NCBI RefSeq assembly: GCF_003449035.1
Contig: NZ_QRGB01000001.1
Coordinates: forward strand, 3,404,876-3,468,875
Direction of reading: 5' to 3'
Origin: Pedobacter indicus
GTDB lineage: Bacteria > Bacteroidota > Bacteroidia > Sphingobacteriales > Sphingobacteriaceae
Length of the DNA stretch: 64,000 bases
Made by a program: the position numbers and the translations under genes. Below are positions 37,440-44,949 of this stretch, piece after piece (positions within the stretch are counted from its first letter, which is position 1; every line of letters starts with the position of its first letter). The notes under the pieces are model-generated. The model made no database searches, was not told the origin of the DNA, and saw only the letters and a list, made by a program, of their open reading frames with translations.

Positions 37440-38006
37440 TTATTTAATAATAAAGCCAAGGGACAGATTGAAAATTCCTGACTTCTGATCAAGCCCCTCA
37501 TTGACTTTTGTTAAGCCGCGACTGTACCTGGCATCGATCGTAAACATTCCCAGATCCACCCCAGCGTTCAACACACCGCCAGCATTGAACTTCTTATATT
37601 CCGTATTTGCGGGGCCTTCAACATCTTTCAACGCATAACTAAGGTCTGGCCCCAATGACACCCTAAACTTCAAAGCCTCTTCGTTCACAATTTTATAACC
37701 CACCATCAAGGGCACGTTCAGATTCCGGAATTTAGACTCAAACTTTTCAGTTCCAAACATATACTCGGAACTGTAGGTCGAGAAGTTAACTTCCGGCTGA
37801 AAATACAACTCGTTTCCTATCCTTGCGAATACACCCAGATTGAAACCTAATTTACCCGACTCGTCAGTTAATTCATCCATACTAGATGGAAGTGTGCCAT
37901 AGTTTACACCTGCTTTAACTCCTAAATCTACGCTCTGAGCCTTGACCAGTACTGATGTTAGCATCAGCGCAGCAAATACAAACATCTTCATTGTTTTCAT
38001 TTTCAT
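37440..38006 (-). CDS. PorT-like outer-membrane beta-barrel protein
   Basis: This 188-residue protein has a signal peptide ending VLVKAQ. Its strands (VDLGVKAGVNYGTLPSSM, KLGFNLGVFARIGNELYFQPEVNFS, NVPLMVGYKI, FNLSLGFIIK) match the PorT/outer-membrane beta-barrel family of Bacteroidota. It lies upstream of the ECF sigma gene on the same strand, but the 41-bp gap and its own GGGGTA-box promoter suggest separate control. Function is unknown. Confidence 0.85.
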   Translation of the reverse strand: MKMKTMKMFVFAALMLTSVLVKAQSVDLGVKAGVNYGTLPSSMDELTDESGKLGFNLGVFARIGNELYFQPEVNFSTYSSEYMFGTEKFESKFRNLNVPLMVGYKIVNEEALKFRVSLGPDLSYALKDVEGPANTEYKKFNAGGVLNAGVDLGMFTIDARYSRGLTKVNEGLDQKSGIFNLSLGFIIK

Positions 38007-38022
38007 TTCTATTTAGTTTGAC

Positions 38023-38062
38023 TGTTTAGATATATGACAACAACGGTTTACTCTACCCCTAT
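38023..38062 (-). promoter_or_regulatory. GGGGTA-box promoter of the 37440-38006 gene
   Basis: The minus strand reads ATAGGGGTA-N13-TTGTC-N7-TAAACA, the same arrangement as at 34099-34138. TATCTAAA begins 21 bp after GGGGTA. An imperfect CTCC before the ATA hints at a degenerate palindrome. Confidence 0.6.
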
Positions 38063-38128
38063 GCGGAGTGAAAAAAAATTCAGTCAATTCAATAATAAAC
38101 TCTAATTTGCGGGTAAATAACGAACCTT

Positions 38129-39079
38129 ATGAAAAAAATAGGAATAACCCTCTGTTTAATCTCCGTTTTATTTTTATGTCAAACGAGCCTGTCGATCGCA
38201 GCATCTAAACCACCAAAAAAATTAGAAATCGGTGTTGCTATGGGAATCGATAAAGTTACTGCCGAGAACATGAAATATGCGAAATCGGTCGATATACATC
38301 ATATCGAAATAGGCGTGGGTGCGCTAATCGACCGGGAAACCTTAACCTTTACAAAGAGTCATCAAGACATTCTAAAATTGGTTACGGATGTCAAAAAGGC
38401 GGCCGACGATGCAGGTATTAACATCTGGTCTATTCACATGCCTTTTGGCAACAAGATCGACCTATCGATGCGCAACGAGGAGGCACGAGCCAAAACTATC
38501 GAACTCCATAAGCAAGTACTGGAGTATGTTAAAATCCTGAATCCAGAGATTATTCTTTTTCATCCAAGCTTCTATCTGGGTCTGAATGAGCGTGAGGAAA
38601 GAAAGCAGCAACTCATCAAGTCTGCGATTGAATTGAACAAGCATGTTAAATCCATTGACGCTACGATGGTAATTGAGAACATGCTTGGCTACGAACTGGT
38701 ATTGGCCAATGGAAAACGCGAGCGCCCTCTTCTTCGAACAGTAGAAGAAGCGGTGGAAGTCATGAATCGCATGCCTGACGATATTTATTCGGCGGTCGAC
38801 ATGAATCATATCAAAAATCCTGAAAAACTTATACGCGCACTCGGGAAGCGCGTTAAAACGGTTCATGTTGCCGATGGAACCGGTAAAGAAGAGAACCATG
38901 CGTTCCCATGTTCCGGTGAAGGCGAAAATAACTGGGTCGATATCATTGCCGCTTTGGATGAAACTGGCTATTCAGGTCCGTTTATGTACGAAAGTAAATA
39001 CCCTGATCTAAAAGATCTGAAAACTTGTTACGATTCCATGTATCAAGATTATGTGCATTCCCTTTCTTTAAAGAAATAA
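38129..39079 (+). CDS. Exported sugar phosphate isomerase/epimerase-like TIM-barrel protein
   Basis: This 316-residue protein has a signal peptide ending SIAASK. Metal-ligand positions of the xylose-isomerase-like TIM barrel are visible: E in HHIEIG, H in WSIHMPFG, E in VIENML, D and H in SAVDMNHIKN, and E in PFMYESKY. Such secreted members may act on free sugars such as 3-keto sugars, not phosphates. Substrate is unknown. A strong terminator follows. Confidence 0.88.
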   Translation: MKKIGITLCLISVLFLCQTSLSIAASKPPKKLEIGVAMGIDKVTAENMKYAKSVDIHHIEIGVGALIDRETLTFTKSHQDILKLVTDVKKAADDAGINIWSIHMPFGNKIDLSMRNEEARAKTIELHKQVLEYVKILNPEIILFHPSFYLGLNEREERKQQLIKSAIELNKHVKSIDATMVIENMLGYELVLANGKRERPLLRTVEEAVEVMNRMPDDIYSAVDMNHIKNPEKLIRALGKRVKTVHVADGTGKEENHAFPCSGEGENNWVDIIAALDETGYSGPFMYESKYPDLKDLKTCYDSMYQDYVHSLSLKK

Positions 39080-39101
39080 GGTAACCTAAAAATAAATGCT
39101 C

Positions 39102-39147
39102 AAGCGAGGTTCTGGCTCAAAAAGTGGCCGGAACCTCGCTTTTTTTA
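39102..39147 (+). terminator. Intrinsic terminator of the TIM-barrel gene
   Basis: The stem AAGCGAGGTTCTGGC against GCCGGAACCTCGCTT (one mismatch) with a short loop is followed by seven T residues, 22 bp after the stop. Confidence 0.88.
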
Positions 39148-39235
39148 TTCTCTGAAACTTTCCCTACAGTTAAATATAACTTGCAGCTATTTAATTCTAA
39201 TCACTATCACAAGTAAGACGTACATTCAACGTATG

Positions 39236-39302
39236 TTAGTCGTATTCACACGACCAATGTCCGAACAACGTCCGAACAATGTCCGACTAAAGTCCGTCTT
39301 AA
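39236..39302 (+). repeat. Four 11-bp tandem units (GTCCGAACAAY) between inverted flanks
   Basis: Units start at 39259, 39270, 39281 and 39292, all beginning GTCCG, and the first two are GTCCGAACAAC and GTCCGAACAAT. TTAGTCG at 39236 and its complement CGACTAA at 39284 are inverted. The 426-bp gap between the terminator and the Crp gene holds no gene. The 11-bp period is close to one helical turn, which suits phased protein binding, but it could also be a dispersed repeat. Confidence 0.6.
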
Positions 39303-39465
39303 ACTACTTCAAAATTGCACCGATTTACCTACAAAAACAGAAGGATTTATAGTTTGACCTTACGTTTTATTATATCTTATCGACTAAAATTGATTTGTTG
39401 TTTTTAACTCAAAAGAAACAATGGAATTATCAAGGGTCACTTACCGGGTCATATGGGGAAAAGAG

Positions 39466-39473
39466 TATATTTG
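39466..39473 (+). promoter_or_regulatory. Candidate -7 box (TATATTTG) for the Crp/Fnr regulator
   Basis: TATATTTG lies 33 bp upstream of ATG 39507, in the right orientation and distance for a Bacteroidota promoter. Confidence 0.55.
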
Positions 39474-39506
39474 TGGGTATAGCTATGTTACTTTCAAACG
39501 CCGTCG

Positions 39507-40070
39507 ATGAAATTAAATCAGATCCTTGATTTTATATCCCCGCTGCCAGAACCCTCTAAGGCGAAGCTGAGAAAATGTGTAAGAGAGGTTAGTTTGCCCA
39601 AAGGTCATATTATTTTGCGGGCGGACAAGATTGAAAAAAACCTATACTTTATTAAGAAAGGAATAGCACGTGGATATTCCTACATAGAAGAGAATGAGGT
39701 TACTTTTTGGTTCGGAAGAGAAGGTGATGCGATCATATCCATGAGAAGCTATGTGGATAGTCAAAGAGGCTATGAAAACATCGAACTCCTAGAAGCTTCT
39801 GACTTGTATCAAATTAACGGCGACCGTCTGCAACAACTTTATATAGAAGATATCCATCTAGCGAATTGGGGGAGAAAATTTTCTGAGAAAGAGATCATTA
39901 AAACTGAAGAGCGATTGATTTCATTGCAGTTTTTAACTGCGACCGAACGCTATCAAGAGATGCTCAAGAAAAGTCCCGATCTAATCAACCGTGTTCAACT
40001 TGGTTATATTGCTTCCTATCTTGGTATCACGCAGGTTAGCTTGAGCAGAATCAGAGCGGAAATTAAATAG
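39507..40070 (+). CDS. Crp/Fnr-family transcriptional regulator
   Basis: This 187-residue protein has an N-terminal cyclic-nucleotide-binding-like domain (SLPKGHIILRADKIEKNLYFIKKGIARGYSYIEENEVTFWFG) and a C-terminal winged helix (VQLGYIASYLGITQVSLSRIRAEI). The cAMP-binding arginine and serine pattern is not conserved, so its signal is unknown. It lies 64 bp upstream of an SMR transporter gene. Neighbouring Crp-like regulator and SMR pump pairs are common in Bacteroidota and suggest local control. Confidence 0.9.
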   Translation: MKLNQILDFISPLPEPSKAKLRKCVREVSLPKGHIILRADKIEKNLYFIKKGIARGYSYIEENEVTFWFGREGDAIISMRSYVDSQRGYENIELLEASDLYQINGDRLQQLYIEDIHLANWGRKFSEKEIIKTEERLISLQFLTATERYQEMLKKSPDLINRVQLGYIASYLGITQVSLSRIRAEIK

Positions 40071-40134
40071 TTTTTTTATCATTTGTAAAAGATCAGTAGC
40101 CGGAAAATACTGACCTTTGAAAAAAATTAAAAAA

Positions 40135-40464
40135 ATGAATTGGATTATCTTGATTATCGCGGGATTATTTGAAGTTGGTTTTACTTCTTGTTTGGGTAAA
40201 GCTAAGGAAACGACGGGAACTGAATCTTATTTATGGTATGGCGGGTTTCTGGTTTCTTTGGTTATTAGTATGGTGTTGCTTATCAAAGCCACTCAGATCC
40301 TTCCACTGGGAACCGCATATGCCGTTTGGACTGGAATTGGGGCCGTTGGGACGGTCTTGGTCGGTATCTTTATCTTTAAAGAACCAGCCACCTTTTGGCG
40401 AATCTTTTTTATTACTACCTTGATTGCTTCGATTGTAGGGTTAAAAGCAGTTTCTTCACATTAG
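40135..40464 (+). CDS. SMR-family small multidrug-resistance/guanidinium exporter-type protein
   Basis: 109 residues from ATG 40135, preferred over an upstream TTG because it places the essential membrane-embedded glutamate at residue 13 (IILIIAGLFEVGF), as in characterised SMR proteins. There are four transmembrane segments, with the signature PLGTAYAVWTGIGAVGTVLVGI. It exchanges protons for cationic drugs or guanidinium. The two subtypes cannot be told apart with certainty here. Confidence 0.92.
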   Translation: MNWIILIIAGLFEVGFTSCLGKAKETTGTESYLWYGGFLVSLVISMVLLIKATQILPLGTAYAVWTGIGAVGTVLVGIFIFKEPATFWRIFFITTLIASIVGLKAVSSH

Positions 40465-40487
40465 TCAGCTAAGCTGATCGTGAGGGT

Positions 40488-40859
40488 TTATTTGGTTATT
40501 GTCAGACCTAGCCATACAGCGATGAGCCCGCCGACAATGCTTGTGCCGATATATAAAGCTGCCATCCCATAAGAGTGATTTTGCAAAAGGTTGAAATTTT
40601 CTGATGCAAAGGTTGAGAATGTTGTATATCCGCCGCAAAACCCAGTAATCAATAAGAATCTTAAGTTTTGGTTATTTTGAATGCTGGTTCCAAGTAGACC
40701 GATCAGGAGACCGATTAAAAAGCAGCCCAAAATATTAACAGCAAAAGTGGCTAACGGGAATAACGTGGAATTATACTTTTGAGTCACGACAGAGGTGAGA
40801 AAGCGCAGAATGCTTCCAATGCCGCCTCCTAATCCTACGAGTAGTATATGTTTCAGCAT
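40488..40859 (-). CDS. crcB: Fluoride exporter CrcB/Fluc
   Basis: This 123-residue protein has four transmembrane segments and the Fluc motifs GGGIGSILRF at the N-terminus, NILGCFLIGLLIG, and GFCGGYTTFSTFASE (the phenylalanine-box and sodium-site region). It is a dual-topology fluoride channel. No fluoride riboswitch could be recognised in the upstream DNA. It is convergent with the SMR gene. Confidence 0.95.
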   Translation of the reverse strand: MLKHILLVGLGGGIGSILRFLTSVVTQKYNSTLFPLATFAVNILGCFLIGLLIGLLGTSIQNNQNLRFLLITGFCGGYTTFSTFASENFNLLQNHSYGMAALYIGTSIVGGLIAVWLGLTITK

Positions 40860-41002
40860 AATTTATTTCATCTTGGCAATCGCTTTTGATAGAAGATTAC
40901 GCTCAAATATATGAAATTACTATTTCGATAACATATTTTTTGTTTCCAAGTGCTGATATTTTGGGCTTTAGTTTGGGTAACTTAGGAGCTTCGAATGGAA
41001 CG

Positions 41003-41030
41003 AAAAAAGGACTCCTTTCGGAGCCCCTTT
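41003..41030 (-). terminator. Intrinsic terminator of the collagen-like gene
   Basis: On the minus strand AAGGGGCTCC and GGAGTCCTTT pair around a GAAA tetraloop (two G-U pairs) and are followed by a T run. It lies about 50 bp beyond the stop of the 41082-41960 gene. Confidence 0.8.
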
Positions 41031-41081
41031 CTCAACGAAAAGAAAACTAAAAATTAAGCTAGTTATTTATTATCCGATGCG

Positions 41082-41960
41082 CTATTGGATCTTTAAGGCA
41101 GATTTGACTTCATCAAAATTGTTTAAATCAACACCGGCAGATGCAATTTTTGTGTATTCACTGGCTTCGATGAAGACAACCCTTACTCCTCCAAACGTGA
41201 CCTGATTGGTATGCAAAGCGTAGGTTGAAGGGTTTCTAACAGAAACAGAAACTCTGAAGCCATCACTATATGGGAATGTCGCATACGTGACCGTGAAGGC
41301 TTGGTATAAAAATGGAAGATTATACCACGGATTTCCATATTTAACATATACGAGCATGTTCTTTTGAATCGCTTCGTCATAAGAAATAGGTAAATCGAGA
41401 TGTAATGCCCCTGTGAAAGTTCTCCTGCCAATTTCGAATACCTGCACATTCGCGTTCCCGGTATCACCCTTGTCACCCTTATCACCTTTGTCGCCTTTCG
41501 GTCCTTTTAAACTTATACCTGGTCCCCAACCTGCACTGGTCTTAGGACCATATAAAATACCGGACGTAGTATGAAAGTAAAAGTCGCCTATCGCACCCAC
41601 CGAGCTCGCCGGGACTGCCGTTCCGCTCAGCATTTTCGTACCCGGCGTACCGGCTGGACCGCGTGCGCCAGTAGCACCTGTGGAGCCTTTTAGACTTGAA
41701 CCTGAGCCCCAACCCGCACTGGTTTTAGGGCCATACAATACCGAATTGCTTGTGCGGAGATAGAAGTCCCCTTCAGCTCCGATACCAGCCGAAGGAGCTG
41801 CTGTACCCGACAAAATCTTGGTACCGTCAGCACCGGCGACACCCTGAACACCTTGCTCGCCTTGTGGTCCCTGAGGCCCTTCAGACCCTACCTCTCCTTT
41901 CTCGCAAGCTACAAAGCAAAAAGCAGCTAAGACGCTCAGTAAAATGATTGTTTTTTTCAT
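41082..41960 (-). CDS. Collagen-like repeat surface lipoprotein
   Basis: This 292-residue lipoprotein has lipobox FVAC (Cys19). It alternates three Gly-X-Y collagen-like tracts (GPQGPQGEQGVQG, GATGARGPAGTPG, GPKGDKGDKGDKGDTG) with two copies of a 45-residue module (TKILSGTAAP...GDFYLRTSNSVLYGPKTSAGWG and TKMLSGTAVP...GDFYFHTTSGILYGPKTSAGWG). The tracts should form a triple helix, and the C-terminal 115 residues are a distinct beta-rich head. Such proteins are common surface fibres in Bacteroidota. It is driven by a palindromic G5-box promoter shared, in mirror image, with the next gene. Confidence 0.85.
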   Translation of the reverse strand: MKKTIILLSVLAAFCFVACEKGEVGSEGPQGPQGEQGVQGVAGADGTKILSGTAAPSAGIGAEGDFYLRTSNSVLYGPKTSAGWGSGSSLKGSTGATGARGPAGTPGTKMLSGTAVPASSVGAIGDFYFHTTSGILYGPKTSAGWGPGISLKGPKGDKGDKGDKGDTGNANVQVFEIGRRTFTGALHLDLPISYDEAIQKNMLVYVKYGNPWYNLPFLYQAFTVTYATFPYSDGFRVSVSVRNPSTYALHTNQVTFGGVRVVFIEASEYTKIASAGVDLNNFDEVKSALKIQ

Positions 41961-42000
41961 GTTTTTAAATTTATTTTATTGGTTACTTAATTTGTCGGAA

Positions 42001-42047
42001 CAAAGGTATGTCCCGAACAATTTGCCCAATACCCCCTAAAGGGGGAA
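42001..42047 (-). promoter_or_regulatory. Palindromic G5-box promoter of the collagen-like gene
   Basis: On the minus strand the box TTCCCCCTTTAGGGGGTA (42030-42047) is followed by exactly 21 bp and then TACCTTTG (42001-42008). It is a mirror image of the promoter at 42075-42121. Confidence 0.75.
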
Positions 42048-42074
42048 ATCATAAAGACATTCAGAAAAACTTAA

Positions 42075-42121
42075 TTCCCCCTTTAGGGGGTAAACCACAA
42101 GTAAACAGGCAACTACCTTTG
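42075..42121 (+). promoter_or_regulatory. Palindromic G5-box promoter of the 42147 lipoprotein gene
   Basis: The box TTCCCCCTTTAGGGGGTA (42075-42092) is followed by exactly 21 bp and then TACCTTTG (42114-42121), 25 bp upstream of the ATG. It is identical to the box serving the divergent collagen-like gene. Confidence 0.75.
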
Positions 42122-42146
42122 TTTTCATAATCAATAACCCTGAATA

Positions 42147-42977
42147 ATGAAAACAAAATTCAAAATCGTATGGCTTTGCTTTATTGCTCTCGCCACCACT
42201 TCCTGTAAGAAAGATAAAATACCTTGTGATCCGACACGGGAGGACAGTCCGTGTTATCAAGGTCCGAGTGAACCTCGACCTGGTGACGTCTTGTTAGTTT
42301 CGGAATACACAAGGCAAACACAATATGGTAAAGCCTACTTCCGGAACACATTTGATGAACAAAATCGTCTTATAAAAAATGTGCTGTATTCAGCAAACAA
42401 TGAAGTGCGGTCATCGATAGAATATATGTACGATGAGCAAGGGCGCCTTTCTGTTGTGATAGACAAAAACGAGTTTGGTCAGGCTGTTCGACTTTCGGAA
42501 TATGCGAACTACGATCATCAAGGGCGACCTATGTCTATGACTGAGAGCATGCCCAACCAACCCGATGAGATCATTTATGATTGGAGTTTTCATTATTCCG
42601 CTAACAAACTCGTACAATATGCCTTCCCACGCGGTGAATTAACCGGTGGATTTACCGAGACTTTCCTCTACAATGATGATGGGGAGATTTATTCCTATGA
42701 AATGACGGCAGAAAACTATTTTCATAAGGAAGTGATGAGCAATTGGGATGGTAAAATCAGGGCGGACAAGTATGGCAATCCATACAGTTGGCGTTCGTCT
42801 GGAGTACAGAACTACCAATACATCGTAGCTATTTTAGAAGATGGTACGGAGGATAATCAAAGGGAGCTTCGGTACACATACAACAATGCTGGATATCCGC
42901 TAACAAAAGAAGTTTATCAAAAAGCGACTGGGGAGCTGATTGAAACCTACACCTATAGCTACCAGCAAGCAAGGTAA
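42147..42977 (+). CDS. YD/RHS-like repeat lipoprotein
   Basis: This 276-residue lipoprotein has lipobox TTSC (Cys20). The body has YD-type units (NTFDEQNRLIKNVLYSANNEV, YMYDEQGRLSVVIDKNEFG, ANYDHQGRPMSMTES, YTYNNAGYPLTKEVYQKATGEL). Short RHS-like lipoproteins of this kind are frequent in Bacteroidota and uncharacterised. It shares a double G5-box region with the divergent collagen-like lipoprotein, so the two are probably coregulated surface proteins. Confidence 0.8.
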   Translation: MKTKFKIVWLCFIALATTSCKKDKIPCDPTREDSPCYQGPSEPRPGDVLLVSEYTRQTQYGKAYFRNTFDEQNRLIKNVLYSANNEVRSSIEYMYDEQGRLSVVIDKNEFGQAVRLSEYANYDHQGRPMSMTESMPNQPDEIIYDWSFHYSANKLVQYAFPRGELTGGFTETFLYNDDGEIYSYEMTAENYFHKEVMSNWDGKIRADKYGNPYSWRSSGVQNYQYIVAILEDGTEDNQRELRYTYNNAGYPLTKEVYQKATGELIETYTYSYQQAR

Positions 42978-43047
42978 GATTCGCCTGCGTTAGACTTTTG
43001 TCGTTTCTTTCTTATTTAAGTAGTATATTTTTTTTAAATTAACGTAT

Positions 43048-43533
43048 ATGAAAAATAAAAAGAAATCTGAGGTCACTTTCCGTTTTTTGGCAGAACCTGA
43101 ACATGTTAACTATGGGGGTAAGGTTCATGGTGGGGCAGTCATGAAATGGATTGATCAAGTGGCATATACCTGTGCGGCAGGTTGGAGCGGTCACTACTGC
43201 GTGACTCTCTATGTTGGGGGTATCCGCTTCTTTTCACCCATTGATATAGGCGACATGGTTGAGCTTACAGCAAAAGTGATTTATACAGGGAATACCAGCA
43301 TGCATCTATCTGTCGATGTATATTCCGGCGATTTGGAATGTGCTGAAATGAAGAAGACAACGCACTGTATCATTATATTTGTCGCGGTAGATAAAAACCA
43401 CAACCCTGTAAAGGTTCCGAAGTGGGTGCCGACTACAGAGCAGGAAAAAGAATTGGAAAAATATGCCATTGCGCTGATGGAATCGCGGAAATCAATCGGC
43501 GAGAAAATGCAGCCTTATTTGCGGGGTGAGTAG
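43048..43533 (+). CDS. Acyl-CoA thioesterase (hot-dog fold)
   Basis: This 161-residue protein has the hot-dog thioesterase core with HGGAVMKWIDQVAYTCA (catalytic region), FFSPIDIGDMVELTAKVIYTGNTSM and a C-terminal region of the BFIT/cytosolic acyl-CoA thioesterase type. It hydrolyses acyl-CoA to fatty acid and CoA. The length is usual. The stop lies within a palindrome that also encodes the stop of the convergent LytTR gene. Confidence 0.92.
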   Translation: MKNKKKSEVTFRFLAEPEHVNYGGKVHGGAVMKWIDQVAYTCAAGWSGHYCVTLYVGGIRFFSPIDIGDMVELTAKVIYTGNTSMHLSVDVYSGDLECAEMKKTTHCIIIFVAVDKNHNPVKVPKWVPTTEQEKELEKYAIALMESRKSIGEKMQPYLRGE

Positions 43534-43549
43534 GGAACCCTACTCACCC
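43524..43549. terminator. Palindrome spanning both stop codons of two convergent genes
   Basis: GGGTGAGTAGGG and CCCTACTCACCC form perfect 12-bp arms around AA. The stop TAG at 43531-43533 (plus strand) and at 43540-43542 (minus strand) both lie inside. It may end transcription in both directions, though no T run follows. Confidence 0.55.
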
Positions 43550-44358
43550 TCCCACCACTTCTTAAAGTCAGCTCTAGACCGTTGACTTACATAGAATTCC
43601 TCCTGCAGTGTAGTTTTTAATCTCAGCCTGTTGGATGATGCTGGCTCGTAACCCACTACGACACTTCGGTTGATGATATGGGATCGCCTTACCTCATAAA
43701 ACTGATGGGGATCCAATTCCTCCACTAAAATCTTTGTTGTCTTTTCCGTCAGGTATTGTTGACCACTAACTACATGAACCAAGGCAGCTTTTTCCGCAGG
43801 TTGAATATACGTAATTTCATGAGTGGGTATCCATACCTGTTCATTTCCGTGTTTTACGATCAACCCATCTGAGCTATCAAGATTCGTAGACTTGCTTTTG
43901 CCCTTCTCTTGAAATAAAACACGCCTCATCAGATAACGGATGATATAATAGCAGTTCACCAAGATAACAAATAAGATTGAAAACCACCACTCTAGTTTGG
44001 CGTAACTGGTCGACATCATGTCAACGTCGTTTATCCAGAAAAAGAGACAAGCAAGTAAAAACAGTACAATAGATGGAACCAGAAACCCAAGAATAATCTG
44101 GAACAAGATGCGATTAGTCAGGTTACCGGTCAATGGAAATCTACTATTCAATCGTTCAGTTACTGTATAAATAAAGTTGACAATAAAAAAAGCCATCAAC
44201 CAGTTCTGAAGAAGCAATGCCGGGTAACCGGGCAGCTGAATAAACTCCAAGAACGGCTCAGGTTCATTAATGGCCAGCACATAATGAGCGGCTATTAATG
44301 ACAAAATCAACCTAATCAACCAGTCATGATACCTTAATTTTCCGACAATCTTCCTCAT
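43540..44358 (-). CDS. Membrane-anchored LytTR-domain transcriptional regulator
   Basis: This 272-residue protein has about four transmembrane segments in the first 145 residues (LIRLILSLIAAHYVLAI, LLLQNWLMAFFIVNFIYTV, ILFQIILGFLVPSIVLFLLACLFFW, WWFSILFVILVNCYYIIRYLM). A linker and a C-terminal LytTR DNA-binding domain follow (GNEQVWIPTHEITYIQPAEKAALVHVVSG, FYEVRRSHIINRSVVVGYEP). There is no receiver domain, so it probably senses through the membrane part. It lies near the 42-kb G5-box promoters, and a regulatory link is speculative. Confidence 0.9.
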   Translation of the reverse strand: MRKIVGKLRYHDWLIRLILSLIAAHYVLAINEPEPFLEFIQLPGYPALLLQNWLMAFFIVNFIYTVTERLNSRFPLTGNLTNRILFQIILGFLVPSIVLFLLACLFFWINDVDMMSTSYAKLEWWFSILFVILVNCYYIIRYLMRRVLFQEKGKSKSTNLDSSDGLIVKHGNEQVWIPTHEITYIQPAEKAALVHVVSGQQYLTEKTTKILVEELDPHQFYEVRRSHIINRSVVVGYEPASSNRLRLKTTLQEEFYVSQRSRADFKKWWEGE

Positions 44359-44556
44359 TGTAACAAAAACTTAATCGTCCACTGCCGTTTTTTAATCGCT
44401 CGCCGCTTTTCACGGCGAAAAATGATGTTATGCGGATAAACCAGCCTAGCTTTATGTAAAAATAGGGCGGCCTAGTTTAATATTAAAAGTTAGCTCAACC
44501 GAAATAAACCCGAAATATAAACATAATTACATATTAAAACTAAAAAGCAGATCATC

Positions 44557-44937
44557 ATGAACAAACAACCTTTAACCCCCGCTGGCTTCCAAGCCGTACA
44601 AACAGAGCTCTATGCTCTGCCGGAATCAGAGCTGCATGCGCAGAGCATTTTGATCAAGTATGATTTTAAAAATTGGATCGTGGCGCATTTCATTCTCGAG
44701 CCGAGCCAGGTCGATTTTCTCAACGCCCTGCCTGCATCGTGCATTACATTTTTGGCAGACAGCACCAGCGTAGCCGTCGCCAACAAGCTGCCCATCTATT
44801 TGGAAAAGCAGGATAACCCGATCACGCCGATGGGCAACAAGTTTATCCGGCCTAAGGACGAACTGGAAGGAACCGCTTCATCCGACGGAAGCTTTACGGT
44901 AGACGGTCAGCTGACCATTGAGATAGGATATCAATAA
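44557..44937 (+). CDS. Hypothetical protein, 126 residues
   Basis: I do not recognise this family. It has no signal peptide or membrane segment and starts MNKQPLTPAGFQAVQTELYALPESEL. The central part (SILIKYDFKNWIVAHFILEPSQVDFLNALP) is mixed alpha/beta and the C-terminal part (LEGTASSDGSFTVDGQLTIEIGYQ) beta-rich. It is followed after 12 bp by the MauE-like gene and then the DUF6520 gene. Its base composition is more GC-rich than neighbouring genes. It is probably part of one transcription unit with them. Confidence 0.6.
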   Translation: MNKQPLTPAGFQAVQTELYALPESELHAQSILIKYDFKNWIVAHFILEPSQVDFLNALPASCITFLADSTSVAVANKLPIYLEKQDNPITPMGNKFIRPKDELEGTASSDGSFTVDGQLTIEIGYQ

Positions 44938-44949
44938 AAAAGTAAAAAA

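Noticed and set aside
40117..40134. Upstream TTG start for the SMR protein
   Set aside because: It would add KKIKK before the conserved N-terminus and shift the essential glutamate from position 13; ATG 40135 fits the family.
40860..41002. Fluoride riboswitch upstream of crcB
   Set aside because: No recognisable pseudoknot-forming pattern near the gene start; the sequence is AT-rich without the conserved elements.
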